From: Planctomycetia bacterium
GTDB taxonomy: Bacteria; Planctomycetota; Planctomycetia; Pirellulales; Thermoguttaceae
NCBI GenBank assembly: GCA_030537455.1
Contig: JAUNMR010000036.1
Span: forward strand, 1 to 34,708
Direction of reading: 5' to 3'
DNA length: 34,708 nt
Shown: piece after piece, positions 1 through 9,059 of the stretch
Numbering within the stretch: the stretch's first letter is position 1
Layout of the letters: each line of letters begins with the position of its first letter
Program-made: the position numbers and the translations under genes
Notes under the pieces: model-generated
Databases searched by the model: none
What the model saw: the letters and a program-made list of their open reading frames with translations, nothing else
What the model was told of the DNA's origin: nothing

Positions 1-25
1 AGCGGGTTGGCGGTTTTAGTCGGTG

Positions 26-57
26 GTTCAGATAGGCGTAAAATAGGGCGTCTGAAC
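26..57. repeat. Inverted repeat downstream of the epimerase gene
   Basis: A 7-bp perfect inverted repeat (GTTCAGA at 26-32, TCTGAAC at 51-57) is separated by 18 bases. It lies about 20 bases beyond the stop codon of the minus-strand epimerase gene. It could be a transcript-end hairpin, but no T-run follows on the minus strand, so it is not a convincing intrinsic terminator. Nothing else is recognisable in bases 1-76. Confidence 0.3.
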
Positions 58-76
58 GCGATATCGATTAGGTCGT

Positions 77-1093
77 TTAATCTACACTCTCGGGTTGATA
101 GTATTCACGATACCACTGAATAAATCGCGCGAGTCCGACTTCTATCGGGGTATTGGGTCGGAAATCGAAGTCGTGAACCAGGTCGTCGACGTCCGCGTAG
201 GTCTGATATACGTCGCCCGGTTGCATTGGCAAATACTTCTTTTGCGCCTGCCTACCGATCAGACGCTCAATGATCGCAACGAAGTCGGCAAGCTTTTCCG
301 GTTTGTTATTACCGATATTATAGATTTTCACCGGGTTGCCGTGCGCGTCGGGCTTCGGCGGATTGCATATCATATTCTCAACGCCCTGCACAATATCGTC
401 GATATAGGTGAAATCGCGATACATATCGCCGTTATTATAGAGCTCAATTGGCTCATTGGCGAAGATTTTGCGCGCAAAGATAAAGGCCGCCATATCGGGT
501 CGTCCCCAGGGGCCGTAGACCGTAAAGAAACGCAAACCCGTTGTGGGAAGCTTATAAAGATGGGAATAGGAGAACGCAAGAATCTCATTGGAACGCTTCG
601 TTGCAGCGTAGAGAGACAGCGGCTCGTCTACGCGGTCGCGCGTGGAAAACGGCGTCTCGCTACGATCTCCGTAAACCGATGAACTAGACGCATAGAGCAA
701 ATGCGCTATCTCGTTATGACGACACGCTTCCAGAATATTAAAAAAGCCGACAAGATTAGACGTGATATAGGCGCGCGGATTAACGATCGAATACCGCACG
801 CCGGCCTGTGCCGCCAAATTAATAACGTAATCGGGTCGCTCGTTTTTAAAGAGCGAATCGACCGAATGTTGCTCAGCCAGGTCGCCACGAATGAACTTAA
901 AGTTCGGATAGACCTCTAAGTTCTTTATTCGCGCAAGTTTGAGATTTACGTCGTAATAATCGTTGATATTATCGTAACCGACGACAGTCGCGCCCTGCTT
1001 GGCAAGCTTAGCCGCCAAATGACTACCGATAAACCCGGCCGCGCCGGTTATGAGATAACGCTTCGTGGGGTCGAGTCGGTTAAAGATTGCCAT
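77..1093 (-). CDS. UDP-glucuronate 4-epimerase (extended SDR, CapI/LspL type)
   Basis: This 338-residue cytoplasmic enzyme probably interconverts UDP-glucuronate and UDP-galacturonate. The N-terminal Rossmann motif is GAAGFIG (residues 17-23). The DNINDYYDVNLK segment just after it is typical of UDP-uronate epimerases. The catalytic Ser run is at 136-139 (YASSSSVYG) and the Tyr-Lys pair is Y162/K166 (YAATK). RFFTVYGPWGRPDM at about 188-201 is also a family signature. The reading frame runs 12 codons further upstream from a TTG, but the ATG at 1093 has AAGGAG five bases upstream and matches the normal family start, so it is preferred. It is the last gene of a minus-strand group, after a sugar nucleotidyltransferase and a galacturonokinase-like kinase, which supports a uronic acid nucleotide-sugar role. 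The exact substrate is inferred from family resemblance. Confidence 0.9.
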   Translation of the reverse strand: MAIFNRLDPTKRYLITGAAGFIGSHLAAKLAKQGATVVGYDNINDYYDVNLKLARIKNLEVYPNFKFIRGDLAEQHSVDSLFKNERPDYVINLAAQAGVRYSIVNPRAYITSNLVGFFNILEACRHNEIAHLLYASSSSVYGDRSETPFSTRDRVDEPLSLYAATKRSNEILAFSYSHLYKLPTTGLRFFTVYGPWGRPDMAAFIFARKIFANEPIELYNNGDMYRDFTYIDDIVQGVENMICNPPKPDAHGNPVKIYNIGNNKPEKLADFVAIIERLIGRQAQKKYLPMQPGDVYQTYADVDDLVHDFDFRPNTPIEVGLARFIQWYREYYQPESVD

Positions 1094-1173
1094 TTCCTCT
1101 CCTTGCTGGCTCTGTTCTTTACGCGCCAATCGTCGTTATTGTACGCGTGAAACGCGCGCGCGTCAAGACAGAT

Positions 1174-1941
1174 TTACACCGGGTCGGAGCCAAATAGCTC
1201 CTGCGCCTCGCGATAGCTCTGCGGATCGCCGACGTCATGACGCTTACCTGGCATTTCCATGGCGTACAGCGGCGTGCGCGAAGCCAAGTAGGACGGTAAA
1301 TTACCGGGCGCGTCCCATCCACATCCGTCGGCTAGCGCTGCGCGCACCGCCTGTGCGGTTAGGCATTGGTACGCATAAAAGGGCGGAACGCACCATTGCG
1401 ATTTCGGCGCTTGTGGTTTCTCTTCCATTGAAAGAACGCGATCGTCTTCTCCTATTTCAACCACGCCACAGCGTCGCAGTTTACATACGTCCTCCTCACG
1501 ATAGCGCATAATACAATTCGCCTCGCGACGCTGGAAGTAATCGATAAATGTCGTAAGGGAAAAGTCGAGGATATTATCTCCAGCGGCGACAAGCCATTGG
1601 GATTCGGCGTCGTAATGCTCTAGCGCAAAGAGAAGATCTTTAACCGCGCCAAGTCGATCGTCGTTCGTTTCACTACCGTCGTTGAGAACGTTAATCGTAG
1701 CACGCGGGGACTTTAGACCGTGCCAAGCGTCGACTTTCTGATCACGCCAATTACTAAAGGCGTCATAGTACCGCGCGTTAGAGACCACCACGAACTCAGA
1801 AACCGCCTCGCATTGATCCAGGTCGTCGATAAGGCGATCCAATATCGTGTGCTTGCCTACCTTTAGAAGCGCTTTCGGGAAATTAAGCGTGAGCGGATAA
1901 AGGCGCGTCGCGTAGCCCGCGGCGAGAATGATACATTTCAT
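1174..1941 (-). CDS. Sugar-phosphate nucleotidyltransferase
   Basis: This 255-residue protein of the NTP-transferase (RmlA/GalU-like) fold should couple a sugar-1-phosphate to a nucleoside triphosphate, giving an NDP-sugar and pyrophosphate. The N-terminal nucleotide-binding loop is LAAGYATRL (6-14), followed by FPKALL with the conserved Lys at 23. AAGDN (119-123) fits the metal-binding Asp position. EEKP (173-176) and DVGDP (236-240) are further family motifs. It is shorter than GalU and lacks an added C-terminal beta-helix domain. The start has GAGG eight bases upstream. It is flanked by the galacturonokinase-like gene (57 bases away) and the UDP-glucuronate epimerase gene, so its substrate may be galacturonate-1-phosphate with UTP. 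That substrate is inferred from context only. Confidence 0.85.
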   Translation of the reverse strand: MKCIILAAGYATRLYPLTLNFPKALLKVGKHTILDRLIDDLDQCEAVSEFVVVSNARYYDAFSNWRDQKVDAWHGLKSPRATINVLNDGSETNDDRLGAVKDLLFALEHYDAESQWLVAAGDNILDFSLTTFIDYFQRREANCIMRYREEDVCKLRRCGVVEIGEDDRVLSMEEKPQAPKSQWCVPPFYAYQCLTAQAVRAALADGCGWDAPGNLPSYLASRTPLYAMEMPGKRHDVGDPQSYREAQELFGSDPV

Positions 1942-1998
1942 AATACGTCCTCTAAATGCGCGTAATTTATCATCTTATCGCGCCTTATTCTTACGACG

Positions 1999-3174
1999 CT
2001 AAAAAGCGGCGCCGTCCGCTGTTTGGCAAAAGTGAATGGAGAACTTCCCTTCTAGATTAGGGAACTCCTTTAAGTACGCCGTTTCAATCTTACTGGAAAT
2101 CGCGTCGCGCGCCGACGGATCAATCAGCGCCATACAGCAGCCTTTGAACCCGGCGCCACTGAAACGACCGCCGTAAATACCGGAGGTTTGACGCATAATC
2201 TCGTAGAGCGTACGTAACTCGTCAGAACCTGTCTGATACTGCTGAATTGAGCTAAGTCCACTTTGGAAAACGAGTTGTCCAAATTTCTTAAGTTTACCGA
2301 CGCGCCATGCCTCCACCCCGGCCTTAACGCGCTCCATTTCCGAATAGAAATGAGACGCGCGCTTGCGCCAAGGTTCCGGCAGGCGGTCGCAAAACTTCTC
2401 AAAGACCACGTAGGGCACCTCGCGCAGACGCGTGTCGATAAATTTGCCGTAATCCATACCAGCCCAGCCTTTAAGCGCATAGGCCGCAGCTTTCAGTTCG
2501 TCCACGCGAATATTGAACGCCGACCCTAACTTACGTTCGACCCCGCTGAAGAAGATCGCGATTTCAAATTCTGGCGTCTTCGGATGACGCGGTATCAGTT
2601 CGTAACTGCCGTCTTTTGTGTCTAAGTACAGCAATTTATCGCGTTGTGAATAGACCTCACAGCTCTGATCCAACTTGCCGACATACACGCCGACATACTG
2701 CGATTCCGCCTCAAGCGCCACGTCGATGAGTTGCGAACGCGACAGCGCCAAATCGTTCACACGTAAAAGCGCCGAAAGAAACGCGATAATGACAGCGGCG
2801 GAAGAAGAAAGCCCGCCAATTGGCAACGTTCCTTCGATTACGCAGTTCAGACCGCGACGCAACGGATAATGCCGCGAAAGCGCCCAAACAGCGCCGCGAA
2901 GGTAGTCCGCCCAATCGTTCTGCTTCTCGGGTATCTTGCCGAGGGAGAACGATTTCTCGCCTTGAAAATTCAGACTACGCACGCGAAACACGCCATTTGT
3001 CGGAGAATACGCCACGGTAACCCCTTTGTCGATGGCAAATCCGGTTACCAGACCGTACTGATGATCCACGTGAGCGCCCAGCGGACAAACGCGATAAGGA
3101 CAAAAACTTGTGAAAATCTCTCGCTTACCGCCGGAACGTCGACGCCATCGTTCAAATTCTTCTACAGCTGTCAT
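1999..3174 (-). CDS. GHMP kinase, probable galacturonokinase
   Basis: This 391-residue GHMP-family sugar kinase should form a sugar-1-phosphate from ATP and the free sugar. The substrate motif at 25-39 reads CPYRVCPLGAHVDHQ. This differs from the galactokinase GRVNLIGEHTDYN form and matches, from memory, plant galacturonokinase (APYRICPLGAHIDHQ-like). The ATP loop is IGGLSSSAA (119-127), the putative catalytic Asp is D169 in GKLDQS, and the third motif is GGRFSGAGFKGCC (335-347). The C-terminal stretches SGLSSIQQY and YGGRFSGAGFKGC also resemble the plant enzyme closely. No strong ribosome binding site is visible before the ATG at 3174, though the length is normal for the family. The nucleotidyltransferase and UDP-glucuronate epimerase genes follow, as expected for a galacturonate-to-UDP-galacturonate salvage route. 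An ordinary galactokinase is the main alternative. Confidence 0.8.
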   Translation of the reverse strand: MTAVEEFERWRRRSGGKREIFTSFCPYRVCPLGAHVDHQYGLVTGFAIDKGVTVAYSPTNGVFRVRSLNFQGEKSFSLGKIPEKQNDWADYLRGAVWALSRHYPLRRGLNCVIEGTLPIGGLSSSAAVIIAFLSALLRVNDLALSRSQLIDVALEAESQYVGVYVGKLDQSCEVYSQRDKLLYLDTKDGSYELIPRHPKTPEFEIAIFFSGVERKLGSAFNIRVDELKAAAYALKGWAGMDYGKFIDTRLREVPYVVFEKFCDRLPEPWRKRASHFYSEMERVKAGVEAWRVGKLKKFGQLVFQSGLSSIQQYQTGSDELRTLYEIMRQTSGIYGGRFSGAGFKGCCMALIDPSARDAISSKIETAYLKEFPNLEGKFSIHFCQTADGAAF

Positions 3175-3213
3175 TTTAGCTAAAGTGTTGTCTTTCAGAG
3201 GCTTCTAGCTTAT

Positions 3214-3239
3214 CGCGCAAGCACGCAAGCCGTTGCGCG
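3214..3239. repeat. Hairpin between secreted-protein and kinase genes
   Basis: A 7-bp perfect inverted repeat (CGCGCAA / TTGCGCG) with a 12-base loop lies between the stop of the 1000-residue protein gene and the start of the kinase gene. No T-run follows on either strand. It may be a processing or attenuation hairpin rather than a full terminator. Confidence 0.3.
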
Positions 3240-3243
3240 AACG

Positions 3244-6200
3244 TCACTGGGGAAAACGTAATTCGACGACGTCGCGCCCTTGCGATTCGATCGTCTGCAG
3301 CACGCGACCGTTTATCATAATCTGGTATTTCGCGCCCGGCTTGGCGTCGATAACGACGCGTTCCCCTTCCGCACGCGCGGGATAGGGCGACGCGACATAG
3401 TTCTCGCCGACCTTGACGCCGGTAATATTCGTCGAGCGACCGTCGAGCATATAGCGTAACTGATGAATTGCGCTCGCGTTAATATAGGGGCCATAACGTT
3501 TTTGGCTATCGAGCTGGAACGAGTCGGGCAACAGTCCCGTATAGTAGGGTTCCTCTTCAAGGTTATACTGCTGGCATTCCGCGCTCGCGACTATTCCTTC
3601 GGCGATTACCCCCCAGGGGAGCGTGGCGTCGTATTGGGACAGTAAAATGAGCGCGTGTGCGTAATCGAGTCCACACCACTGCACAGGTCGTCCCATCCAG
3701 TTCGGGGCAGACCAGCCAGTCGCGCCGAAAACGGCGATCGTCGCGTATCTCATAAGCGGTTGTACGCCGGGAGTTAGTTCGGGATCTTCCCACAGGAAAA
3801 CTACGCCGGGAGTTAGTTCGGGATCTTCCCACAGGTAAACAAAGGGAAGCCCCAGTAGCGCCCAGCGACGAGCATGCACTAGATACTCCTGTTTATTCGT
3901 CGCCTGATACGCTAAAACGTTCGCAAGAACACAACGCGAAGCGCCCATGATATCGGGAGTATGTAGCGACAGTTCCCACACTTGCGCGCCCTGTGGCGTA
4001 CGCAATTGATTAATAAAGGCGAGCGCTTTTTCAGCGCCTGCCAAAGCGCGGGCGTCGCCGGTCAAACGCCAGATTTCCATGAGCGCGTACGCTTTATTGG
4101 CGCAGTCGCCGGAGGCGTAATCAAACCAATGAGCGCGTCGGTACTTACCGCTGTAGCGGAAGGAACCGTCCTCTTGCTGTTGCGCTAAGAGACCTTGCAA
4201 TCGTGACTGAAGAATATCAACGAGCGCTTGTCCCTGGCAAGTCGCCAAGTAATACATGTTATTGGAGATATGACCGCCGCCAAAATCGACGCGAGGCGTC
4301 TGCGGCGCCTGACCGGAAATTTCGAAAATCGTCGAGAGGAAATCAACGCCGTACGTTGGTTTGAAATGGTCATTGGCGGAGTTAGGGTCAAACGCGGCGT
4401 GTCGCCAACCGGAGTCGGTTACAATAGCGGAATCCTCAAAGCTATGCAGAATAAAGGCGTCCTGAGCCTGGCGAGTACGCGGCGGAGTCGGCGGAGTCGG
4501 CAGACCTTGTTTCAAAACCAGCCATAAAATCGACTCTTCCAACGGTTCCGAGGGCACGAAACGCACAACGCCGGAACCATGAGCGTCGCAAATATTCATA
4601 CGCGAGGTATGTGCGTCGCAATCGAGGAAGTCGGGACACGCAAAGATCGGCTGCGCTTTCGGGTTGTCATACAGGAGTGAAACGCTCGCGCGATCGGTGC
4701 GAATCGTCGCGTTAGGCTGGGTAATCCAAGAGATCGCAGGGGCGTAGCGAACATGCTCAGGCGTTTCAATATCAGCGGTAGAGGAGCTGTGTTCGCCCTT
4801 ATCGAGGAATTCCACGCCGGGGAGAACAGCCTGCTCCAATTCGCCAAGGACGCGAACCACTGGAGCGTGGACTTTACAAGGCGCGTCAAACTCGTAACTG
4901 AGCAGATTGCCGTCCAGACGGAAAGTCAAATGCCCGCAGATCGTCGAGGGATCGGGCTCTTGTGTGCCGGCGCTAACAAAGCAGGAGCGTGCAATTGGGT
5001 TGGAAGAATCGACCTTAACCGCTTCACTAGCGTAGTCATTGAGCGACTGACGCGCCGCGTCGATATTAATGCGACACAGATAGAATTCAATTTCGCGCCC
5101 ATCCTCAGAAATCGAACGAAAGACCGGGGTAAGTCGACCAGAATTCGACCCTTCAGAATCATTAACGTATTGTTCGAGTTGAGAGAAGTCCTGTTGCTTC
5201 TGGAGGATCTCAGCGCCGTCCCCTTCTTCGTAAATCAATGGGTAAATCACCGCCAGGCGTTGGTTGTTGACAATAACGTCGGCGCCGAGACCGTCGTAGA
5301 AATTAATCGAAGTCTGACCGTCTTTTAGCGTAAGGCATTGTGAGTCTGCCAATAGAGCACGGTCAGCGAGAGCTTCGTTAAAAGCGAAAAAACGACGCGA
5401 CGTCTGATAACCGCCGTCACGAACGGTCGCTACCACATTAATCTCTTCGAAAGGAAGGCGTTGAGGATAGTATAGGTCGTATTCGGTATCGCCGCGAACG
5501 TTAATCGTTGCGGTGGGATAGGAACGACGAGGATCGACCCCGTAATTTTTCATGTCGACTACGAGTGAGTCGGCGTTCGAAAGCAAATGATAAGACAACT
5601 TGCCTTCGGAAATCGTTGAGCGCGTGAATTTCACCGGCGCGTAGTTACACTGATAGATATCGACGCGTTGGATTTCCGCAAGTCCTTGTGAGTCGCCGAT
5701 ATCGAAGCGAATACGCAGTAGCGCGCTGTCAAGTTCCAGAGGCACGTAATAGTCGTGAAACTCTTGATCTTGAACCAGATCGAAATGAGTCGAATGACCT
5801 TCGTTGTAACCGGGCGCGGACTCTTGTGCGAAGAAGATCTGACCGGAGCCGCGCTTTTCGTGGCTGGCGCGCAATTTCACCAGAACCTGACCGGCGTGCA
5901 AAGCTGACGTCGGCTTACCAGCGCGCTGTAGGAGCGTCGACAGCATAGGACTAAAGATATACGGATCGCTGACTTGCGAATCGATCACCAGAGACTTTTC
6001 CCCACGTCTAAGCGTGACGCCATCGCGCGCCTGCCAACCGTCGAGGGTTTCTGATTCGTTGGTAAAGTCAATTGTCGCGACAAGATCGGCGTCAATGAGA
6101 ACGCGCGGACAACTGTCGGGAGCAAGTTCCTCAACCGGATAACCTTCCATTTGAGCGGAAGTCGAGTCGTCCTGGCTATTGGCCGAAGACGGTAGACACA

Positions 6201-6246
6201 ACGCTGCAAGTAACGCCATAACAAAGGCATATCGTGTCGCGTACAT
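3244..6246 (-). CDS. Large secreted protein with helical (alpha/alpha toroid-like) C-terminal domain
   Basis: This 1000-residue protein has a signal peptide (hydrophobic segment about 8-20, probable cleavage near SANS-QDD). I do not recognise a named family. Residues about 60-200 look like a beta-sandwich module (DFTNESETLDGWQ start, as in carbohydrate-binding-like domains). The middle is beta-rich. About 650-930 is helical with QQQEDGSFRYSG, WFDYASGDCANKAYALMEIWRLTGD and WALLGLPFVY, which resembles the alpha/alpha-barrel of glycoside hydrolases or polysaccharide lyases. The C-terminus has a short beta domain. Residues about 802-828 are a 13-residue unit present twice (V-x-LWEDPELTPGV), from a 39-bp DNA duplication. 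The ATG at 6246 has AAGGAG ten bases upstream. It lies between nucleotide-sugar genes, so a role in cell-surface or plant polysaccharide processing is plausible but unproven. Confidence 0.6.
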   Translation of the reverse strand: MYATRYAFVMALLAALCLPSSANSQDDSTSAQMEGYPVEELAPDSCPRVLIDADLVATIDFTNESETLDGWQARDGVTLRRGEKSLVIDSQVSDPYIFSPMLSTLLQRAGKPTSALHAGQVLVKLRASHEKRGSGQIFFAQESAPGYNEGHSTHFDLVQDQEFHDYYVPLELDSALLRIRFDIGDSQGLAEIQRVDIYQCNYAPVKFTRSTISEGKLSYHLLSNADSLVVDMKNYGVDPRRSYPTATINVRGDTEYDLYYPQRLPFEEINVVATVRDGGYQTSRRFFAFNEALADRALLADSQCLTLKDGQTSINFYDGLGADVIVNNQRLAVIYPLIYEEGDGAEILQKQQDFSQLEQYVNDSEGSNSGRLTPVFRSISEDGREIEFYLCRINIDAARQSLNDYASEAVKVDSSNPIARSCFVSAGTQEPDPSTICGHLTFRLDGNLLSYEFDAPCKVHAPVVRVLGELEQAVLPGVEFLDKGEHSSSTADIETPEHVRYAPAISWITQPNATIRTDRASVSLLYDNPKAQPIFACPDFLDCDAHTSRMNICDAHGSGVVRFVPSEPLEESILWLVLKQGLPTPPTPPRTRQAQDAFILHSFEDSAIVTDSGWRHAAFDPNSANDHFKPTYGVDFLSTIFEISGQAPQTPRVDFGGGHISNNMYYLATCQGQALVDILQSRLQGLLAQQQEDGSFRYSGKYRRAHWFDYASGDCANKAYALMEIWRLTGDARALAGAEKALAFINQLRTPQGAQVWELSLHTPDIMGASRCVLANVLAYQATNKQEYLVHARRWALLGLPFVYLWEDPELTPGVVFLWEDPELTPGVQPLMRYATIAVFGATGWSAPNWMGRPVQWCGLDYAHALILLSQYDATLPWGVIAEGIVASAECQQYNLEEEPYYTGLLPDSFQLDSQKRYGPYINASAIHQLRYMLDGRSTNITGVKVGENYVASPYPARAEGERVVIDAKPGAKYQIMINGRVLQTIESQGRDVVELRFPQ
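3764..3841. repeat. 39-bp in-frame tandem duplication
   Basis: Two adjacent 39-bp copies (3764-3802 and 3803-3841) differ at only two positions. They lie within the gene of the 1000-residue secreted protein and add exactly 13 residues (V-x-LWEDPELTPGV repeated). The near identity suggests a recent duplication in this genome, or an assembly artefact. Confidence 0.9.
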
Positions 6247-6324
6247 TTCCAGCTTACTCCTTGGTTTGTTCGGTCGCTTAGCGCCGACGTCATATAAATT
6301 CTGTAAATCTTGACTTCACAGTCG

Positions 6325-7635
6325 TTAGAGTCGCCAATAGATGAATCCGGCGTTCTCGTACTCTTGACGATTGAGTATCCCTTTCACGTCAATTATGGTT
6401 TTAACGCCTTGAGCGTAACGTTTTTCGAACTCTTCTCGAGCAATGGCTTTAAAAACCTCGTGCGCCGTAGCGATGATAATAGCGTCGAGATTGGTTAAGT
6501 CCTTGAGTTCCACGAGTTTGACGCCATAGAGACGTTCCACCTCTTGTGGGTCGGCTATTGGGTCGTAAATCATTGGCTCCACGCCGTATTCACGCAACTC
6601 TTCGACCGCGTCAAAGACCTTGCTATTACGCGCGTCGGGACAGTTCTCCTTAAAGGTCGCGCCAAGGATCGCAACACGTGCACATTTAACTTGTTTATTC
6701 GCTCTAATGAGCATTTTAACACAATTTTCCGCAACGTACTTGCCCATACCGTCGTTAATGCGCCGACCGGCGAGTATCACCTGACTGTGGTAACCGACGC
6801 TTTCGGCCTTATAGGTCAGATAATAAGGATCCACGCCAATGCAATGTCCCCCGACGAAGCCGGGGTAAAAACGCAGAAAATTCCACTTCGTCCCAGCGGC
6901 GGCTAAAACCTCTTGTGTGTCTATCCCTAGTTTATTAAAAATAATCGATAACTCGTTCATAAATGCGATATTAACGTCGCGTTGGCAATTTTCTATCACC
7001 TTTGCCGCTTCTGCAACTTTAATCGAGGGCGCGCGATAAACGCCCGCGCGAACGACCAACTCATAGACGCGCGCTATCAGTTCCAGGGACTCCGCGTCCA
7101 TACCGGAGACGATTTTCGTAATCGTTTCGAGTCGTCGCTGCTTGTCGCCGGGATTGATACGTTCTGGAGAGTAGCCGATTTTGAAATCGACCCCGAGTTT
7201 CAGACCGGAGTATTGTTCCAACAACGGCGCGCAAACCTCTTCGGTCACGCCAGGATAGACCGTAGATTCAAAGACTACTATGCTGCCGCGCGTGAGATTA
7301 GCGCCGAGCGTACGACAAGCGCCTTCTAGCGGCGACAGATCCGGCGTGTGGTCGATCCGCACCGGGGTAGGAACCGCTACGATATGAAAACGCGCGCGTT
7401 GTAATTGCGTCGCGTCGCTGGTAAATTGCGCGGTCGTTTCCGCCACGGCGGCGTCTCCGACTTCGTGCGTCGGATCTTGACCGCTGCAGTAACGTGATAT
7501 TTTAGAGGCGTTTAGGTCATATCCTACGACAGAAAGCGTACGTGCTAGTGAAATCGCTATCGGAAGACCAACGTAACCCAGACCGATCACAGACGCGCAC
7601 GTCTGACCAGAAACTAATTCCTCGTACAATCCCAT
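6325..7635 (-). CDS. UDP-N-acetyl-D-hexosamine dehydrogenase (WbpO/TviB type)
   Basis: This 436-residue nucleotide-sugar dehydrogenase should oxidise UDP-GlcNAc or UDP-GalNAc at C6 to the uronic acid with two NAD+. The N-terminal Rossmann motif is GLGYVG (18-23). VAVPTP (87-92), FESTVYPG (122-129), SPERINPGD (156-164) and EAAKVIEN (209-216, with K212 and N216) follow. The catalytic Cys is C265 in [14 protein letters not shown]. The length and the [11 protein letters not shown] form fit the TviB/WbpO/WbpA branch rather than UDP-glucose dehydrogenase, where FGGSCFPKD is usual. The start has GAGG a few bases upstream. It is 78 bases upstream of the 1000-residue secreted protein gene, in a set of nucleotide-sugar genes for surface glycan synthesis. 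GlcNAc and GalNAc specificity cannot be separated here. Confidence 0.92.
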   Translation of the reverse strand: MGLYEELVSGQTCASVIGLGYVGLPIAISLARTLSVVGYDLNASKISRYCSGQDPTHEVGDAAVAETTAQFTSDATQLQRARFHIVAVPTPVRIDHTPDLSPLEGACRTLGANLTRGSIVVFESTVYPGVTEEVCAPLLEQYSGLKLGVDFKIGYSPERINPGDKQRRLETITKIVSGMDAESLELIARVYELVVRAGVYRAPSIKVAEAAKVIENCQRDVNIAFMNELSIIFNKLGIDTQEVLAAAGTKWNFLRFYPGFVGGHCIGVDPYYLTYKAESVGYHSQVILAGRRINDGMGKYVAENCVKMLIRANKQVKCARVAILGATFKENCPDARNSKVFDAVEELREYGVEPMIYDPIADPQEVERLYGVKLVELKDLTNLDAIIIATAHEVFKAIAREEFEKRYAQGVKTIIDVKGILNRQEYENAGFIYWRL

Positions 7636-7681
7636 GCCGTTCCTCGTAAACTTCTTGACGCAACGACTTAATAAAGATACG

Positions 7682-8860
7682 TCACTTTACCAGTCGTTTT
7701 AATCTATTCAAAAATCGCGTCCTCGACGAGCCGTAAAGAGCCGTTTTAAACATGCGAATGACAGTAGGATAATCGTTCTGCGCCAAAGCCGCCATAAAGG
7801 CGTCGCGCTGAGCGTGAGCCGGCGCCGGACTGCGCAGACTATGATTACCGGTAAGCGCGCGGGAAAGTTCCGCGTCGAGCCACGTCGCGCCGGAGGCGAC
7901 CTTCTGTCGCCACTTGGCGCCGCGAGCGCTATTGACTATGACCAGCGACACGCCAAGGTGGCGTTCGGCCTGATACGTCGCCGGTAGCTCGGCGCCCCAA
8001 AAATCGCCAAGCGTAATATCGCCTACACGCTTAATTTGCGAATAACGACACCTAGAACAACTCGGTCGTAGCGCGATATTCTTGAGAAAAACCGTGCCAA
8101 TATACGAGGCCAACTGCGAGCGCCAGGGAAATTCCACGACGTCCCTAGGACCCTGGAAGGTCAGACGAACCGTATGAGACCCGCCTTGAGACTTAGAGCG
8201 AAAGTTAACGTTCTTAATTGGGTCGCCCAAACGCTTGCCGAGCCAGTCGACCCATTTACGGAACAGCAACGGCGACGGAACGCCATGACACACCAAGTCG
8301 ATCGTGAGGAGATTGTCGTAATCGCGCGACAAGAACTGCCGCAAGCCAGCGACCTGACAGGGCGTGCCACAAAAGAGCGTTACACGTCCTTCCTGTAGAA
8401 CCGACTTGACCTGGCGATAGATCGCTCCCACTTCTGCCTGAACGTATTTCGAGACACGCTGAGCCGCAAGTTCCTCCACGTTGTGCGCACAACAAAACCG
8501 TGCCGTTAGATCGTCGCCGTATCCAACGGCAAAGACGACGCCGTGCTGTGCAAAGACTTCTTCCGCAAAGACAGAAAAAAGCCCGCCGGAACTCGACGAC
8601 GCTCGAATCGCAGGATCGTTATGCCAAGCGGCATAGAGTTCCGAAGCGCTCTGTTCCAGAGGCGCTAGTTCCTGTAGACCGGGACAAGAGTGTTCGCATC
8701 GCCGACATCCGCGACACAACTGCAGTTCTAATGTCGGACGTAAAAACCCTTCCGCGTCAGGCGTCATTTGCAATGCGCCGTGTGCACAGGCGTTATAGCA
8801 TGAGGCACAGCCGGTACAGTCCGCGCTGGCGCCATATTCCGCTATCTTAATCTCTGTCAT
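7682..8860 (-). CDS. Coenzyme F420 hydrogenase/dehydrogenase beta-subunit-like iron-sulfur protein
   Basis: This 392-residue protein has an N-terminal pair of ferredoxin motifs: C15-x2-C18-x2-C21-x3-C25 and C49-x2-C52-x2-C55-x3-C59, enough for two [4Fe-4S] clusters. An FrhB/FdhB-type N- and C-terminal domain follows, recognised by SSSSGGLFS (about 98-106), [21 protein letters not shown] and [22 protein letters not shown]. Such stand-alone homologues are common in polysaccharide gene clusters, sometimes next to polysaccharide pyruvyl transferases, and their reaction is mostly unknown. No such partner is visible here. The open frame extends back to 9271, but that would overlap the neighbouring DUF1570 gene. 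The ATG at 8860 ([10 protein letters not shown]) is the family-like start, although its ribosome binding site is weak. Confidence 0.88.
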   Translation of the reverse strand: MTEIKIAEYGASADCTGCASCYNACAHGALQMTPDAEGFLRPTLELQLCRGCRRCEHSCPGLQELAPLEQSASELYAAWHNDPAIRASSSSGGLFSVFAEEVFAQHGVVFAVGYGDDLTARFCCAHNVEELAAQRVSKYVQAEVGAIYRQVKSVLQEGRVTLFCGTPCQVAGLRQFLSRDYDNLLTIDLVCHGVPSPLLFRKWVDWLGKRLGDPIKNVNFRSKSQGGSHTVRLTFQGPRDVVEFPWRSQLASYIGTVFLKNIALRPSCSRCRYSQIKRVGDITLGDFWGAELPATYQAERHLGVSLVIVNSARGAKWRQKVASGATWLDAELSRALTGNHSLRSPAPAHAQRDAFMAALAQNDYPTVIRMFKTALYGSSRTRFLNRLKRLVK

Positions 8861-9059
8861 AATATTACGTCGATAGTCTTGTCCAAGGTTTTGTGGTCTA
8901 ACGCGTGTAAAGCGTCGACTGCAAAGGAACGCGCGCGCCGACGACACAAAAATCGATTTCGGCGCGCCCTTGTCCATTATAAACGCGAAAGGCGTCGCGA
9001 CAAGAAGACGCTGTGCATTTATGGGAAGCGAGGGCGTTGCGCTCAGGAGCGTCGTAACG

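Noticed and set aside
95..682. Open plus-strand frame of 195 codons
   Set aside because: It is the complement of the well-supported UDP-glucuronate epimerase gene and shows no family features or ribosome binding site.
4480..4502. Short GGCGGAGTC direct repeat
   Set aside because: Only two 9-bp units within coding sequence (Thr-Pro-Pro repeat in a linker); too short to be a mobile or CRISPR-like repeat.
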